Positions 36,071-45,510 of a stretch of 64,000 bases of DNA are shown here, one piece after another (the stretch's first letter is position 1; each line of letters begins with the position of its first letter). A program made the position numbers and the translations under genes. The DNA lies in assembly GCA_900596015.1 (NCBI GenBank), contig UVIF01000023.1, forward strand, positions 558,001 to 622,000. The letters are read 5' to 3'. The notes under the pieces were generated by a model. That model saw nothing but the letters and a program-made list of their open reading frames with translations, was not told where the DNA came from and did no database searches. This DNA comes from Pseudomonas viridiflava. Lineage in GTDB: Bacteria; Pseudomonadota; Gammaproteobacteria; Pseudomonadales; Pseudomonadaceae.

Positions 36071-37191
36071 CAGTGTCTCGACTGCGCGTACTCTGGCCCA
36101 ACCGCCAGCCGATCAACGCTCGAGAAAAATGGCGCGCCTGCATCGGCGCGGCATTGGGCGTGCTGGTGGTCTGCGCCATTGCGGCGTTGGGTCTGCAAGG
36201 GCACTGGGCCGCCGAGCACGGCGCATTGGGGCTGGCCATCGTGGCGCCCATCGGTGCCAGTGCGGTGCTGGTGTTTGCCCTCCCCGCGAGCCCTCTGGCA
36301 CAGCCCTGGTCGGTGGCGGGCGGCAACACCCTGAGCGCACTGGTGGGTATTGCTTGCGTCAAATGGGTGCCCGATCCGACGCTGGCCGCAGCCCTCGCGG
36401 TGGGCCTGGCGATCGCGCTGATGCTCGCTGCCCGCTGCCTGCACCCGCCCGGCGGCGCGGCGGCCCTGCTCATGGTGGTGATGGGCTGCGAGCAGTTCAC
36501 CTACTCGGTGAATCCGATCCTCATCGATTCGCTGCTGCTGGTCGCCGCCGGCCTGATCTACAACAACCTGACGCGTCGGCCATGGCCCCATGTACCCACC
36601 ACCAGCACGCCGTCCAACCCTAGCCGTTTCAGCCATGCCGACCTCGACGCCGCGCTGGTGCACTACAATCAGGTGCTGGACGTTGACAGAAATGATCTGC
36701 AGGCACTGCTCGAGCACGCCGAGGCATCGGCGTACCAGCGCAACATGGGTGAGCTGCGCTGCGCCGAAGTCATGAGTCGCGAACCGATCACCGCACGCCA
36801 GGAGATGCCGCTGCGCGATGCCTGGGCACTGATGCGCAAGCACAGGATCAAGGCACTGCCGGTCATCGACCGACAGCGTCACCTGGTGGGCATCGTCACA
36901 GTGGCCGATTTCATGCAGCAACTGGATCTGGATGCCCATGACGGTGTGGCCTGGCACCTGCGCGCCCTTCTGCGACCCCGCCGGAATCAGCCGACGACGA
37001 GCATCGTCGGGCAGATCATGACGCGTTCAGTGCGCGTAGCCAGCGCGGACCGCCTGCTGACCGAGCTGGTGCCGGTGTTCTCGGAAAATGGCCATCGACA
37101 CATCCCGATCATCGACAGCGAACGTCACCTGATCGGCATCATCACCCAGTCCGATCTGATCCGCGCGCTGTACCGGGCCGTGAGGGCCTAG
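36067..37191 (+). CDS. HPP-family membrane protein with C-terminal CBS domain pair
   Basis: This 374-residue protein starts with an HPP-family membrane region of about four or five helices (1-180), including APIGASAVLVFALPASPLAQ and the name-giving HPPGGAAALL near 121. Two CBS domains follow, near 235-290 (VMSREPITARQ, IKALPVIDRQRHLVGIVTV) and 315-372 (MTRSVRVA, RHIPIIDSERHLIGIIT). CBS pairs usually bind adenine nucleotides. TTG 36067 overlaps the rlhA stop as TTGA, implying coupling; a GTG two codons later is an alternative. HPP proteins have been linked to nitrite transport in plastids and cyanobacteria; here the role is unknown. Confidence 0.85.
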   Translation: MTVSRLRVLWPNRQPINAREKWRACIGAALGVLVVCAIAALGLQGHWAAEHGALGLAIVAPIGASAVLVFALPASPLAQPWSVAGGNTLSALVGIACVKWVPDPTLAAALAVGLAIALMLAARCLHPPGGAAALLMVVMGCEQFTYSVNPILIDSLLLVAAGLIYNNLTRRPWPHVPTTSTPSNPSRFSHADLDAALVHYNQVLDVDRNDLQALLEHAEASAYQRNMGELRCAEVMSREPITARQEMPLRDAWALMRKHRIKALPVIDRQRHLVGIVTVADFMQQLDLDAHDGVAWHLRALLRPRRNQPTTSIVGQIMTRSVRVASADRLLTELVPVFSENGHRHIPIIDSERHLIGIITQSDLIRALYRAVRA

Positions 37192-37424
37192 CGCACGGCG
37201 CCTTCGACCACTTCGATGTCGGTCAGCCCCATCCGCGCCGCCTGCTCGAGAACCTGCTCGTCGGTGTCCTCGGCGGTTGGCATCACCAGGCTGTTTTCAC
37301 CGTCGCCGAAATGCAATTGCAACAAATGCATCACGATACTGTGAAGGCTCTGCTCGACCTCGGCCGGTGGGGTCCAGCTGCGCGGGGCGCCGTTGAACAG
37401 GTATCGAACGGTTGCAGTTGCCAT
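37188..37424 (-). CDS. Small hypothetical protein
   Basis: The 78-residue acidic protein (MATATVRYLFNGAPRSWTPP...) is convergent with the HPP-CBS gene and overlaps its last 4 bp. No membrane helix or known motif is seen. Codon use looks normal for the genome, and the frame is far more protein-like than its alternatives. Confidence 0.6.
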   Translation of the reverse strand: MATATVRYLFNGAPRSWTPPAEVEQSLHSIVMHLLQLHFGDGENSLVMPTAEDTDEQVLEQAARMGLTDIEVVEGAVR

Positions 37425-37638
37425 TGGCCAAATCCTCTAGGTGGTGGGCGCGAGCCATTTCTGGGAGGCCGCAAAGGGTCGGTCCTGAAGGAAATGACTG
37501 GACGGATGCGCCAGCGTTCCATCCGGCCCCATACGTACCCGGCGCGGATTGTCTTGAACGTCTGCAGCCAGGTGCTTTCTGAAAACAGAATCGGGCAATG
37601 CGATGCGTTGCGTCCCCACACCTGCAGGAGAAGTTTGC

Positions 37639-38331
37639 ATGAAGATCTTGATGGTTCTGACGTCCCATGACCAACTGGGCGATACCGGCAAGAAAACCGG
37701 CTTCTGGCTGGAAGAATTCGCCGCACCCTACTACGCCTTCGTCGATGCTGGCGCCGAAGTCACCCTCGTCTCGCCCAAGGGTGGCCAGCCACCGCTGGAC
37801 CCCAAAAGCGATGAGCCGGATGCGCAGACCGATGCCACCCGCCGCTTCGCCCAGGATACGCAGGCTCAAAAGCTTTTGGCCGATACCTTTCCCCTTGGCG
37901 AGGCCGACCCATACGACTTCGATGCCGTATTCTATCCAGGCGGCCACGGACCGCTGTGGGACCTGGCCGAAGACAACGATTCGAAGACCATCATCGAAGC
38001 CTTTTACGCCGCCAACAAACCCGTTGCGGCTGTGTGTCATGCACCCGGGGTGTTCAAGAACGTCAAGTCGCCCGATGGCGATTCCATCGTCAAGGGCAAG
38101 AAGGTCACCGGCTTCACCAACTCCGAAGAAGATGCCGTGGGTTTGACGGACGTCGTGCCGTTCCTGGTCGAAGACATGCTCAAGGCCAACGGCGGCGAAT
38201 ATTCCAAAGGGCCGGACTGGGGTAGCTACGTGGTCGAAGACGGCCATCTGATCACGGGCCAGAACCCGGCTTCCTCCGAAGCTGCTGCCAAAGCGCTGAT
38301 CAAGCGCCTGCAACAGGAAGAAAGCGCCTGA
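37639..38331 (+). CDS. DJ-1/PfpI (type 1 glutamine amidotransferase-like) family protein
   Basis: The 230-residue protein has the nucleophile elbow AAVCHAPG with Cys133 and the conserved Glu of KKTGFWLEEFAAPY at 18-31. YPGGHGPLWDL near 97 completes the active-site pocket, as in Hsp31/glyoxalase III-like DJ-1 members. Such proteins detoxify methylglyoxal or act as redox chaperones. Start ATG 37639 has AGGAG upstream; the earlier in-frame codons have no ribosome site. REP elements follow the stop. Confidence 0.87.
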   Translation: MKILMVLTSHDQLGDTGKKTGFWLEEFAAPYYAFVDAGAEVTLVSPKGGQPPLDPKSDEPDAQTDATRRFAQDTQAQKLLADTFPLGEADPYDFDAVFYPGGHGPLWDLAEDNDSKTIIEAFYAANKPVAAVCHAPGVFKNVKSPDGDSIVKGKKVTGFTNSEEDAVGLTDVVPFLVEDMLKANGGEYSKGPDWGSYVVEDGHLITGQNPASSEAAAKALIKRLQQEESA

Positions 38332-38363
38332 TTGGTATCTGCCGGATACCCTGCGCCACCACT

Positions 38364-38428
38364 TTCGCGGGCAGAGCCCGCTCCCACACATGCGACTATG
38401 ACCTGTGGGAGCGGGCTCTGCCCGCGAA
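38364..38428. repeat. Inverted REP pair with perfect 24-bp arms
   Basis: The arm at 38364-38387 (TTCGCGGGCAGAGCCCGCTC plus CCAC) is the exact reverse complement of 38405-38428, with a 17-bp spacer. It is just downstream of the DJ-1 family gene and could act as a transcription stop or protect the mRNA 3' end. Confidence 0.9.
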
Positions 38429-38519
38429 GCTTTACACAGTCTGTCTGACGCACCACCCCACCTTGTTCGCGGGACTGACAATTCAACACGTCCCAGCAGA
38501 AAGACTCCCAAAAAATCAC

Positions 38520-38532
38520 GTTATATCGTAAC
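38520..38532. promoter_or_regulatory. Zur-box-like palindrome
   Basis: GTTATATCGTAAC matches the Zur consensus GTTATA-N-TATAAC at 10 of 12 defined positions. It is in the leader region of the DUF1624 gene, 35 bp before its ATG. It may be chance; no other zinc-linked gene is nearby. Confidence 0.3.
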
Positions 38533-38566
38533 ATTCGCATTCCGAATTTTTCCTGGATGCATACCC

Positions 38567-39766
38567 ATGGCAGACGCCGACGCTTCCCTACCCTTTCCCG
38601 GCTCGCTTTCCACTGCCTCGGCCCAAGCCGCTTCACGCACCCGCATGCTCGCAATCGACGCACTGCGCGGCTTGGTCATGCTGTTCATGCTGGTAGACCA
38701 TGTTCGCGAGACCTTCTTCCTGCATGTTCAGGTCAGCGACCCCATGGACCCGGTGAACACGCCCCCCGAGCTGTTCTTCACGCGTATCAGCAGCATGGTC
38801 TGCGCCCCGGTATTCGTTTTCCTGACCGGCCTCTCCGCCTGGCTGTACGGGCAATCCCACAGTCCGCGGGAGGTCTCGATATTTCTCCTCAAGCGCGGAT
38901 TGTTTCTGGTCTTCCTCGAACTCACCTTGGTCAACTTCGCCTGGAACGCAACCCTGGTGCCTACTACCCTGTGGTTGCAGGTGATCTGGGCTATCGGCCT
39001 GAGCATGATCGCACTGGCGGCACTCATTTACATGCCGCGCACCGCCCTGGCGGTCCTGGGCGCAGTCATCGTCGCCGGGCACAATCTGCTGGACGGCATC
39101 GTCCTGACCGCCGACTCACCATTCTTCGAGATCTGGTCGATCCTGCACCAGCGCGCTTTTCTGGAAATCACCGAATACACTCGCGCCCGCACCACCTACC
39201 CCATCCTTCCGTGGATCGGGCTGATCGCCCTGGGCTATTGCGCCGGCCCTTGGTTCGCCCGCGGCGCCGACCCGGCTCGACGCCAGCGTTTGCTACTCAA
39301 TTGGGGTATCGGCCTGATCCTGGGCTTCATCGCCATTCGCTATCTCAATGGCTACGGCGAAAAACCCTGGAGCGTGCTGGACGACAACGTGCGAACCTTC
39401 ATGAGCTTCATGTCGCTGACCAAATACCCGCCGTCGCTGCTGTACCTGATGCCGACCATGGGCGCAGGCTTGCTGCTGCTTGCGTTGTTCCAGCGCCTCG
39501 AAGGGCGGAAAGTGCTCGAGGTGCTGTCGCGCTACGGTGGCGCACCGATGTTTTTCTACGTGCTGCACCTGCTGGTGCTCAAGGCGATGTACCTGCTCGC
39601 CGTGCAGATCTGGGGTTTGAACCAGGGTAAGTACTACGGTTTCGACAGCCTGGGCGGGATCTGGCTGTGGACTGCGCTGCTGGCCATTGCCCTGTACTTT
39701 CCCACCCGCTGGTTCGCGCAACTCAAGCAGCAGCGACGCGACATTGGCTGGCTGAAGTACTTTTGA
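38567..39766 (+). CDS. DUF1624/heparan-alpha-glucosaminide N-acetyltransferase-like membrane protein
   Basis: This 399-residue polytopic inner-membrane protein has about ten helices. The N-terminal RMLAIDALRGLVMLFMLVDHVRE block contains the Arg and His residues typical of this acyltransferase-like superfamily. APVFVFLTGLSAWLYG and PILPWIGLIALGYCAGPW are further family blocks. Members may transfer acyl groups across the membrane, but no Pseudomonas substrate is known to me. ATG 38567 was chosen because the earlier frame runs back through the REP element. Transcription may involve the Zur-like site upstream. Confidence 0.82.
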   Translation: MADADASLPFPGSLSTASAQAASRTRMLAIDALRGLVMLFMLVDHVRETFFLHVQVSDPMDPVNTPPELFFTRISSMVCAPVFVFLTGLSAWLYGQSHSPREVSIFLLKRGLFLVFLELTLVNFAWNATLVPTTLWLQVIWAIGLSMIALAALIYMPRTALAVLGAVIVAGHNLLDGIVLTADSPFFEIWSILHQRAFLEITEYTRARTTYPILPWIGLIALGYCAGPWFARGADPARRQRLLLNWGIGLILGFIAIRYLNGYGEKPWSVLDDNVRTFMSFMSLTKYPPSLLYLMPTMGAGLLLLALFQRLEGRKVLEVLSRYGGAPMFFYVLHLLVLKAMYLLAVQIWGLNQGKYYGFDSLGGIWLWTALLAIALYFPTRWFAQLKQQRRDIGWLKYF

Positions 39767-39926
39767 GCGAGCTTGAGCCGCGCACGCGTTACCGCTCGAG
39801 CCGCGTAGACGACCGTTGATCGCCGCCCTGCTCTCCTGCGTCGATATTTGAACGCACAGATGCACCTTAAAGACTCAAAGGCAGTCCGACCGGAAGGCGT
39901 AGTATCACTATCACAATGATGTCAAA

Positions 39927-42224
39927 ATGATATCGAGTGACAGGAGGTCGCCGTTTCTCGTCCTTGTCTGGGTCCTTCACATGCTCTCAGCTGTCCCTGA
40001 AAAAGATTCAAAGCACACCGCTCTTCAAGGTCTGGTTCAGGCGGCAGCGGCCATCACCCACTGTTGCGGCGGGCTGCTCATCGAAGGCGCACCTGGCGCC
40101 TGGCGCGTGACTGCCGCCTTTGGCACAACGCGCGAAGTGCCCGTAGACGCCGCCACCGAGTCCTGGCTACGCATGCTGATGTCCTACGGCGACGTGGTCG
40201 ACATCGGCGACGGCTCGCCTTTCATCCACTCGATCCCGGATTTCCTCGGCTCGCTGGCGGACACGTACCGCGTATGCATCGCCGTCAAAGACCACACCGA
40301 CGCGCTCGTCGGTATCGTTCTGTTGGCGCTGACGCCGCCGTTCAAGTTGCTTAGCCCCGCCCAGATCTACGCACTCAAGACCCACTCCGTTGCTCTTTAC
40401 CACCCTGCGCCGTCGCTATTGGTCCCCGCCAGCACCGGCCCTGCGGGGGTGATCGAGCGGCTGCGCCTGCTCGAGTCGGTGGTGGTCCACGCCAAGGATG
40501 CGATCCTGATCACCGAGGCGGAGCCGATCGACCAGCCCGGCCCGCGGATCGTCTACTGCAACCCGGCGTTCCTGGCGACCACCGGTTTCAGCCTGGAAGA
40601 AATCGTCGGCAAGACGCCGCGCATCCTGCAGTGCGAGGAAACCGATCGCGGCACCCTGGACCAGATCCGCAGCGCCCTGTCCAAATGGCAGCCGATCGAA
40701 GTCGAACTGATCAACACGCGCCGTGATGGCACCCGCTTTTGGGTGCAGTTGAGTATCGTGCCGGTGGCCAACGAAAAAGGCTGGTTTACCCACTGGGTGT
40801 CCGTGCAGCGTGACATCACCGAACGCAAGGAAGCCGAAGAAAGCCTCAAGCAAGCTCAGATCGACCGTGAGGAACAGGTAGCGCTGCGCTCACGCCTGGT
40901 GGAACGTGAACGGATTCAGGAAGAGCTGACCTACGCCGCTTTCCATGACGACCTGACCCGGCTGAAGAACCGCGCCTATTTCATGGCCAAGATTCAGGAA
41001 GTGTTCAACCTTGACCATGCCGAGCGCGAAGCGGCGGTGCTGTACATGGACCTGGATCGCTTCAAATACATCAACGACGGCATGGGCCACCGTGCCGGTG
41101 ACATCCTGCTGCAGATCGTGGCGCAGCGGCTGGAGTCCTGCCTCAACGGCAACGCCGTGCTGGCGCGCATCGGCGGCGACGAGTTCGCCATCCTCCACAC
41201 CGGCAATGACTCCAAGCACGCTGCGATAGAGACCGCGCAACGGGTCATCCAGGCGCTTGGAGTCGCCGTCGACGTCGAGGGCCAGGCGATCTTCACCTCC
41301 TGCAGCGTCGGCATCGTCACACTCGACGCCGCCCACACCAGCGCCGAAGATCTGGTCCGCGATGCCGACGTCGCCATGTACGCAGCAAAGAAACGAGGCC
41401 AAGGCAAATGGACCTTGTTCGACCTCTCCATGCGCCAAGCGGCGGTCGACCTGCTGCTGATGCGCAACGCGCTCAAGCACGCCTTGGCGCGAGAAGAGTT
41501 CTACCTGGTCTACCAGCCAATCTTTGCCGCCCGCTCGCGCCGCATCGAAGGCGTCGAAGCGCTGGTCCGCTGGCAGCACCCCGTGCTCGGCAACGTACCG
41601 CCCGACGTGTTCATCGCAGTCGCGGAAGACATCGGCATCATTCATGAAATGGGCCGCTGGGTCATGCAGACCGCCTGTGCCGAACTCAAGCGCTGGAACG
41701 CCAACGCGGCTTGCACACTGAAGCTCAACGTCAACGTCTCGGGTGCCGAGCTCAACCATGTCGGGTTCGTGGCGAAGGTCGCGGAAATAATGAAAGACAC
41801 CTCCTTCAGCGCCCACAACCTGCAGATCGAAATCACCGAATCGGTCTTCCTCAACGAACCGGAAACCGTGGCCATCGCCCTCGCCGACCTGCGCGAGCTG
41901 GGCGTGCACATTGCGCTGGACGACTTCGGGACCGGCTACAGCTCGCTGGGCTACATCGACCGCTACCCGATCGACTCGATCAAGATCGACCGCTCGTTCG
42001 TCACGCGCATGATGACCCACAGACGCACCATCGCCATCGTCACCAGCATCCTGTCGCTGGGCAGCGCCTTGGATGTCGACATCGTCGCCGAAGGCGTGGA
42101 AACCCAGGACCAGCTGGACCGGCTGCAGGCATTGGGCTGCCCGTTCGTCCAGGGCTACCTGCTCAGCCCGCCGCTGCGCGGCGAGGAAATGAAGCAGTTG
42201 ATGGCAGCGCGCAACGATACCTGA
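39927..42224 (+). CDS. Cyclic-di-GMP enzyme: GAF-like, PAS, GGDEF and EAL domains
   Basis: This 765-residue soluble signalling protein has a GAF-like sensor (about 20-150), then PAS/PAC (about 170-300, ending TERKEAEESL). The GGDEF domain has intact RIGGDEF at 416-420 and the EAL domain has EALVRW at 544-546; LDDFGTGYSSLGYIDRYPID lies near 665. Both synthesis and hydrolysis motifs are canonical, and the RxxD inhibitory site before GGDEF is absent. The start is uncertain: ATG 39927 and ATG 39981 both lack a ribosome site at normal distance, while an AGGAGG at 39942 lies between them. Net direction of activity cannot be read. Confidence 0.88.
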   Translation: MISSDRRSPFLVLVWVLHMLSAVPEKDSKHTALQGLVQAAAAITHCCGGLLIEGAPGAWRVTAAFGTTREVPVDAATESWLRMLMSYGDVVDIGDGSPFIHSIPDFLGSLADTYRVCIAVKDHTDALVGIVLLALTPPFKLLSPAQIYALKTHSVALYHPAPSLLVPASTGPAGVIERLRLLESVVVHAKDAILITEAEPIDQPGPRIVYCNPAFLATTGFSLEEIVGKTPRILQCEETDRGTLDQIRSALSKWQPIEVELINTRRDGTRFWVQLSIVPVANEKGWFTHWVSVQRDITERKEAEESLKQAQIDREEQVALRSRLVERERIQEELTYAAFHDDLTRLKNRAYFMAKIQEVFNLDHAEREAAVLYMDLDRFKYINDGMGHRAGDILLQIVAQRLESCLNGNAVLARIGGDEFAILHTGNDSKHAAIETAQRVIQALGVAVDVEGQAIFTSCSVGIVTLDAAHTSAEDLVRDADVAMYAAKKRGQGKWTLFDLSMRQAAVDLLLMRNALKHALAREEFYLVYQPIFAARSRRIEGVEALVRWQHPVLGNVPPDVFIAVAEDIGIIHEMGRWVMQTACAELKRWNANAACTLKLNVNVSGAELNHVGFVAKVAEIMKDTSFSAHNLQIEITESVFLNEPETVAIALADLRELGVHIALDDFGTGYSSLGYIDRYPIDSIKIDRSFVTRMMTHRRTIAIVTSILSLGSALDVDIVAEGVETQDQLDRLQALGCPFVQGYLLSPPLRGEEMKQLMAARNDT

Positions 42225-42339
42225 ACGCTACCGCGCGCCTGATCACATCAGGCTCGCGGCGGTGGAGGCATGTTCGCAGGTGGATAGCTTTTGAAGGCGG
42301 ATCGAAGCTAAGCTGCGCGCTCTACGGAAGGAGTCTGGA

Positions 42340-42558
42340 ATGAAAACACTGTCTGCACTATTGATCCTGGGCGTACTGAGCGGCTGTGCCTCCTACAGCG
42401 ACCGAGGCACCGGCGAAGGCGGTCGCGAGATCGGCAGCAAGGGCTACACGGTGCGCTGTGACGCCACGCCCGCCAATCAACCTGGCTGCTATTCTCCGCC
42501 GCCCTCCTATTCGTGGAATTTCATGAAGAATTTCCATCTCAAGCTTGGGCAGAACTGA
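42340..42558 (+). CDS. Small lipoprotein
   Basis: The 72-residue protein starts with a clear lipoprotein signal, MKTLSALLILGVLSGC, with Cys16. The mature part is short and rich in Gly, Ser and Pro (GEGGREIGSKGYTVRC), with two further cysteines. GGAAGGAG precedes the ATG. The function is unknown; it would be anchored to an envelope membrane. Confidence 0.75.
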   Translation: MKTLSALLILGVLSGCASYSDRGTGEGGREIGSKGYTVRCDATPANQPGCYSPPPSYSWNFMKNFHLKLGQN

Positions 42559-42574
42559 TCCGCAAGATCGGCCT

Positions 42575-43450
42575 TCACGGCTTCCAGCGACCACCCTCCA
42601 CGATGACCAGATTAGGGTCGGTGTCCGCTGGCAAGTCCTTGCGCACGTACTGGTCATAAAGCTTGAGCAGGGCTTTCTCTTCACCCAGCTTGGCCAACTC
42701 GTCGTTCACCCAATCGCGCAGCTCGGTGTTGCCTTTCTTCACGGCCGGTGCGATAGGCGCCTCATCGCCCAGCTTCTGGGCGAGTACGCGGTAACCGGGG
42801 TTCTGTTTGGCCCAGTTGAACAGCACGAGGTTGTCCTGGGCATAGGCGTCGCCGCGGCCGCTGGCCAGGGCTTGCAGTGATTCGGAGTTCTTTTCGAACT
42901 TGAGCAGCTTCCAGTCAGGGTGATTCTTGGTCAACCACAGATCGGCCGTGGTGCCAGTGGTGACGATGGTGGTCTTGTCGGCCAGGTCATCGAGCTTCTG
43001 TACGCTGCTGCCGTCCGCCACCAACGCCTGCACGGCGACACGCAGGTTCGGGTTGGTGAAGTCCACCGCCTGGCTACGCTCGGGTGTCACGGTCATGTTG
43101 GCCAGGATCAGGTCGACCTTGTCGCTCTGCAGAAACGGGATGCGGCTGGCCGGCTCCACGCTGACGAACTCGATTTTCTTCTCGTCACCCAGCAGGTCCT
43201 TGGCGAAGCGCTTGCCCAGGTCGGTGTCGAACCCGACGTATTCGCCTTGCTCATTGACGAAACCAAAGGGCGGTTTGTCGCTGAACACCCCAACGATCAG
43301 CTTGTCGCGGGCCTTGATGGTTTCCAGGTAGCTGGTGGCAGGTTTCGCCGTCGCGGCTGGGGTGGAGGCCTTGGGTTCGGCCGGTTTGTCGCAACCGGCC
43401 AGCAATCCAAGGGCGAGTACGGGTAGAACCAAGGCAGTTTTGAAGTTCAC
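42575..43450 (-). CDS. Polar amino-acid ABC transporter substrate-binding lipoprotein
   Basis: This 291-residue family 3 binding protein has lipobox LLAGC (Cys20). After the signal come KLIVGVFSDKPPFGFVNEQG and YVGFDTDLGKRFAKDLLG, then VDLILANMTVTPERSQAVDFTNP near 140, which is the amino-acid-binding hinge. The start is GTG 43450 with GGAAAG upstream. It overlaps the ATPase stop as GTGA, so the downstream position is coupled. The ligand is a polar amino acid by family. Cystine or glutamate types are possible, but I see nothing that decides. Confidence 0.88.
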   Translation of the reverse strand: MNFKTALVLPVLALGLLAGCDKPAEPKASTPAATAKPATSYLETIKARDKLIVGVFSDKPPFGFVNEQGEYVGFDTDLGKRFAKDLLGDEKKIEFVSVEPASRIPFLQSDKVDLILANMTVTPERSQAVDFTNPNLRVAVQALVADGSSVQKLDDLADKTTIVTTGTTADLWLTKNHPDWKLLKFEKNSESLQALASGRGDAYAQDNLVLFNWAKQNPGYRVLAQKLGDEAPIAPAVKKGNTELRDWVNDELAKLGEEKALLKLYDQYVRKDLPADTDPNLVIVEGGRWKP

Positions 43451-44208
43451 GATGCTTTCCTTTTCGGCATGTTTTCTACGTAGGAAAACCTTTCCAGGAA
43501 CTGCTGCGCGCGTGCGGTCTGCGGGGCGCTGAAGAAGGTTTCGGGATCGTTCTGTTCCGCGATACGGCCGCGGTCCATGAACAGAATGCGGTCGGCCACC
43601 GCGCGGGCGAAGGCCATTTCGTGGGTAACGATGAGCATGGTCATGCCGCCCTGCGCCAGATCGAGGATCACCTCGAGGACTTCCTTGACCATTTCCGGAT
43701 CCAGCGCAGCGGTGACTTCGTCGAACAGCATGACCTTGGGGTTCATGCACAGTGCCCGCACAATGGCGATCCGTTGCTGCTGGCCGCCCGACAGCTCGCG
43801 GGGGTAGGCGTTGGCGCGTTCGGCCAGGCCAACCCGAGCCAGCAGCGCCTCGGCCTGCTGCCGCGCTTCCCGGGCATCGCGCTTCTGCACTTGCAGCGGC
43901 CCCAGCAGCACGTTCTGCAGCACGGTCATGTGAGGAAACAGGTGATAGCTCTGAAACACCATGCCGATCTGCTGACGCACGCGGCGCCAGTCGGCATTGG
44001 CAGGCAGCAACTGCCCATCGAAAGTGAAGGTACCGCTGTGGCCCAGTTCCAGGCCGTTCAAGCAGCGCAGCAAGGTGCTCTTGCCGCAGCCGCTGGGGCC
44101 CAGGATCACCACCACCTCGCCTTCGGTCACCCGCAGATCGATGTCAGTCAGCACCGGTGTATCGGCGAATTTCTTGCTGAAGCTTGCGAGTTCGATCAAT
44201 ACGCTCAT
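43447..44208 (-). CDS. Amino-acid ABC transporter ATP-binding protein (GlnQ-like)
   Basis: The 253-residue ATPase has Walker A GPSGCGKS at 37-44, the Q-loop GMVFQSYHLFPHMTV, signature LSGGQQQRIAIVRAL and Walker B VMLFDEVTAALD. The last reads DEVTAALD where most relatives have DEPTSALD, a mild change that should not abolish activity. ATG 44208 overlaps the permease stop by ATGA. It energises the importer made with the two permeases upstream. Confidence 0.9.
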   Translation of the reverse strand: MSVLIELASFSKKFADTPVLTDIDLRVTEGEVVVILGPSGCGKSTLLRCLNGLELGHSGTFTFDGQLLPANADWRRVRQQIGMVFQSYHLFPHMTVLQNVLLGPLQVQKRDAREARQQAEALLARVGLAERANAYPRELSGGQQQRIAIVRALCMNPKVMLFDEVTAALDPEMVKEVLEVILDLAQGGMTMLIVTHEMAFARAVADRILFMDRGRIAEQNDPETFFSAPQTARAQQFLERFSYVENMPKRKAS

Positions 44209-44864
44209 GCGTGATTCCAGCGCCGTTCAAGCACGCGGGAAGCGGCCGACAGCGGATAGCAGACGATAAAAAAGAAGACAAACAGAAAGCCGTAGATCAG
44301 CACCGACTCGTAGGTGCGCTCGATGATCTGCTGGCCCACCTTGGTGATGTCGACAACGCCGATCAGCACCGCCAGCGAACTGGTTTTGAGCAAACGGGTG
44401 CAGACGTTGATGACCGGCGGCGTGAGGCGCTTGAGCGCCTGGGGCAGCAATACCCGACCGTACAACTGGCCCAGGCCCAGGCCGATGGCCAGTCCTGCCT
44501 CGCGCTGCCCGCGGGGTATGGAGCGCAGCGCGCCACGCACGACTTCGCCAATCTCGCTGGCGCCCCACAGCGACAACACCAGCACCGCGCACCAGAACGC
44601 AGGCAGGCTGACGCCGAAGAAGATCGGCAGGCCAAAGAAGAACAGGTACAACCAGACCAGCACCGGAATGGCGCGAAACAGCTCCAGGTAGACCCTCAGC
44701 GGCACGTCCAGCCAGCGCTTGCCCAGGCTGCGCAGCACGCCATAGAACAGGCCGCCGACACTGCTGAACAGGATCGCAAGCGCGGAAATACCCAAGGTGC
44801 GACCGGCCCCGGTCAGCAGTTGAGGTGCCGATACCCAGAGCAGCTCAAGACCCGAACTGGCCAT
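44205..44864 (-). CDS. Amino-acid ABC transporter permease (HisQ/GlnP-type), second subunit
   Basis: The 219-residue inner-membrane protein has about five helices. The family EAA loop is GQREAGLAIGLGLGQLYGRVLLP near 122, preceded by the ELFRAIPVLVWLYLFFFGLP segment typical of HisM/GlnP permeases. The start ATG 44864 lies 20 bp inside the first permease gene, so the pair is coupled. The two form the membrane channel. Confidence 0.9.
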   Translation of the reverse strand: MASSGLELLWVSAPQLLTGAGRTLGISALAILFSSVGGLFYGVLRSLGKRWLDVPLRVYLELFRAIPVLVWLYLFFFGLPIFFGVSLPAFWCAVLVLSLWGASEIGEVVRGALRSIPRGQREAGLAIGLGLGQLYGRVLLPQALKRLTPPVINVCTRLLKTSSLAVLIGVVDITKVGQQIIERTYESVLIYGFLFVFFFIVCYPLSAASRVLERRWNHA

Positions 44865-45510
44865 GTTGGAGCCTCCTTTCCAGCAGGCCCAGCAGCAACG
44901 ACAGCGGCAAGAACAACAGCACGCACAACCCGGTCATCACTGCCAGCATCTCGTAGGTCTTGTAATACAAAGCGATGTAACTCTTGGTGGTGTAGAGAAT
45001 TTCCGGCACGGCAACGGCCGACACCACCGTGGTCTCCTTGAGCAGGAACACGAAGTTGGCGAACAGCGCAGGCAAGCTGAGAATGCCTGCCTGGGGCAGC
45101 ACTACATGGCGCAACAGCTGCCAGCGCGACAGACCGATGGACAGGCCAGACTCGATCTGCGACTTGGGCACCGCTTCGATGCCCGCGCGCAGTATTTCGG
45201 TCAGGTACGCACCTCCCATGAACGTCATGGCAATGACCGCCGCCGCGAAACCGGAAATCCGCACGCCCAGAGCGGGTAAGGCGAAGTAGATGAAGAACAG
45301 CTGAATCAGCAGCGGCGTATTCCGCGCAAGCTCGACGTACAGCGGCACGAGCCGATGCAGCACCGGGACCCGGAACGTGGCGATGGCCGCGTTGAGCACC
45401 GCGACAGCGAGTGAGCTCAGGATGGCGATCAAGCCGACTTGCAAAGTGACCGCCACGGCGCGCGCAAAAGCGGGAAGCGTGGACAATGCGAACGCGTAGT
45501 CGAAGGTCAT
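44845..45510 (-). CDS. Amino-acid ABC transporter permease (HisQ/GlnP-type), first subunit
   Basis: This 221-residue permease has the family segment YVELARNTPLLIQLFFIYFALP near 55 and the EAA loop IESGLSIGLSRWQLLRHVVLPQAG near 115. The start is ATG 45510 with GGAGGT upstream; a longer frame runs well into the intergenic region without support. It is the first gene of the four-gene transporter operon (permease, permease, ATPase, binding protein). Confidence 0.9.
   Translation of the reverse strand: MTFDYAFALSTLPAFARAVAVTLQVGLIAILSSLAVAVLNAAIATFRVPVLHRLVPLYVELARNTPLLIQLFFIYFALPALGVRISGFAAAVIAMTFMGGAYLTEILRAGIEAVPKSQIESGLSIGLSRWQLLRHVVLPQAGILSLPALFANFVFLLKETTVVSAVAVPEILYTTKSYIALYYKTYEMLAVMTGLCVLLFLPLSLLLGLLERRLQHGQFGS

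Noticed and set aside
43447..44208. ATPase disabled by DEVTAALD in place of DEPTSALD
   Set aside because: The catalytic Glu, Walker A, signature and downstream His (VTHEM) are intact; the Pro to Val change is outside the essential residues.
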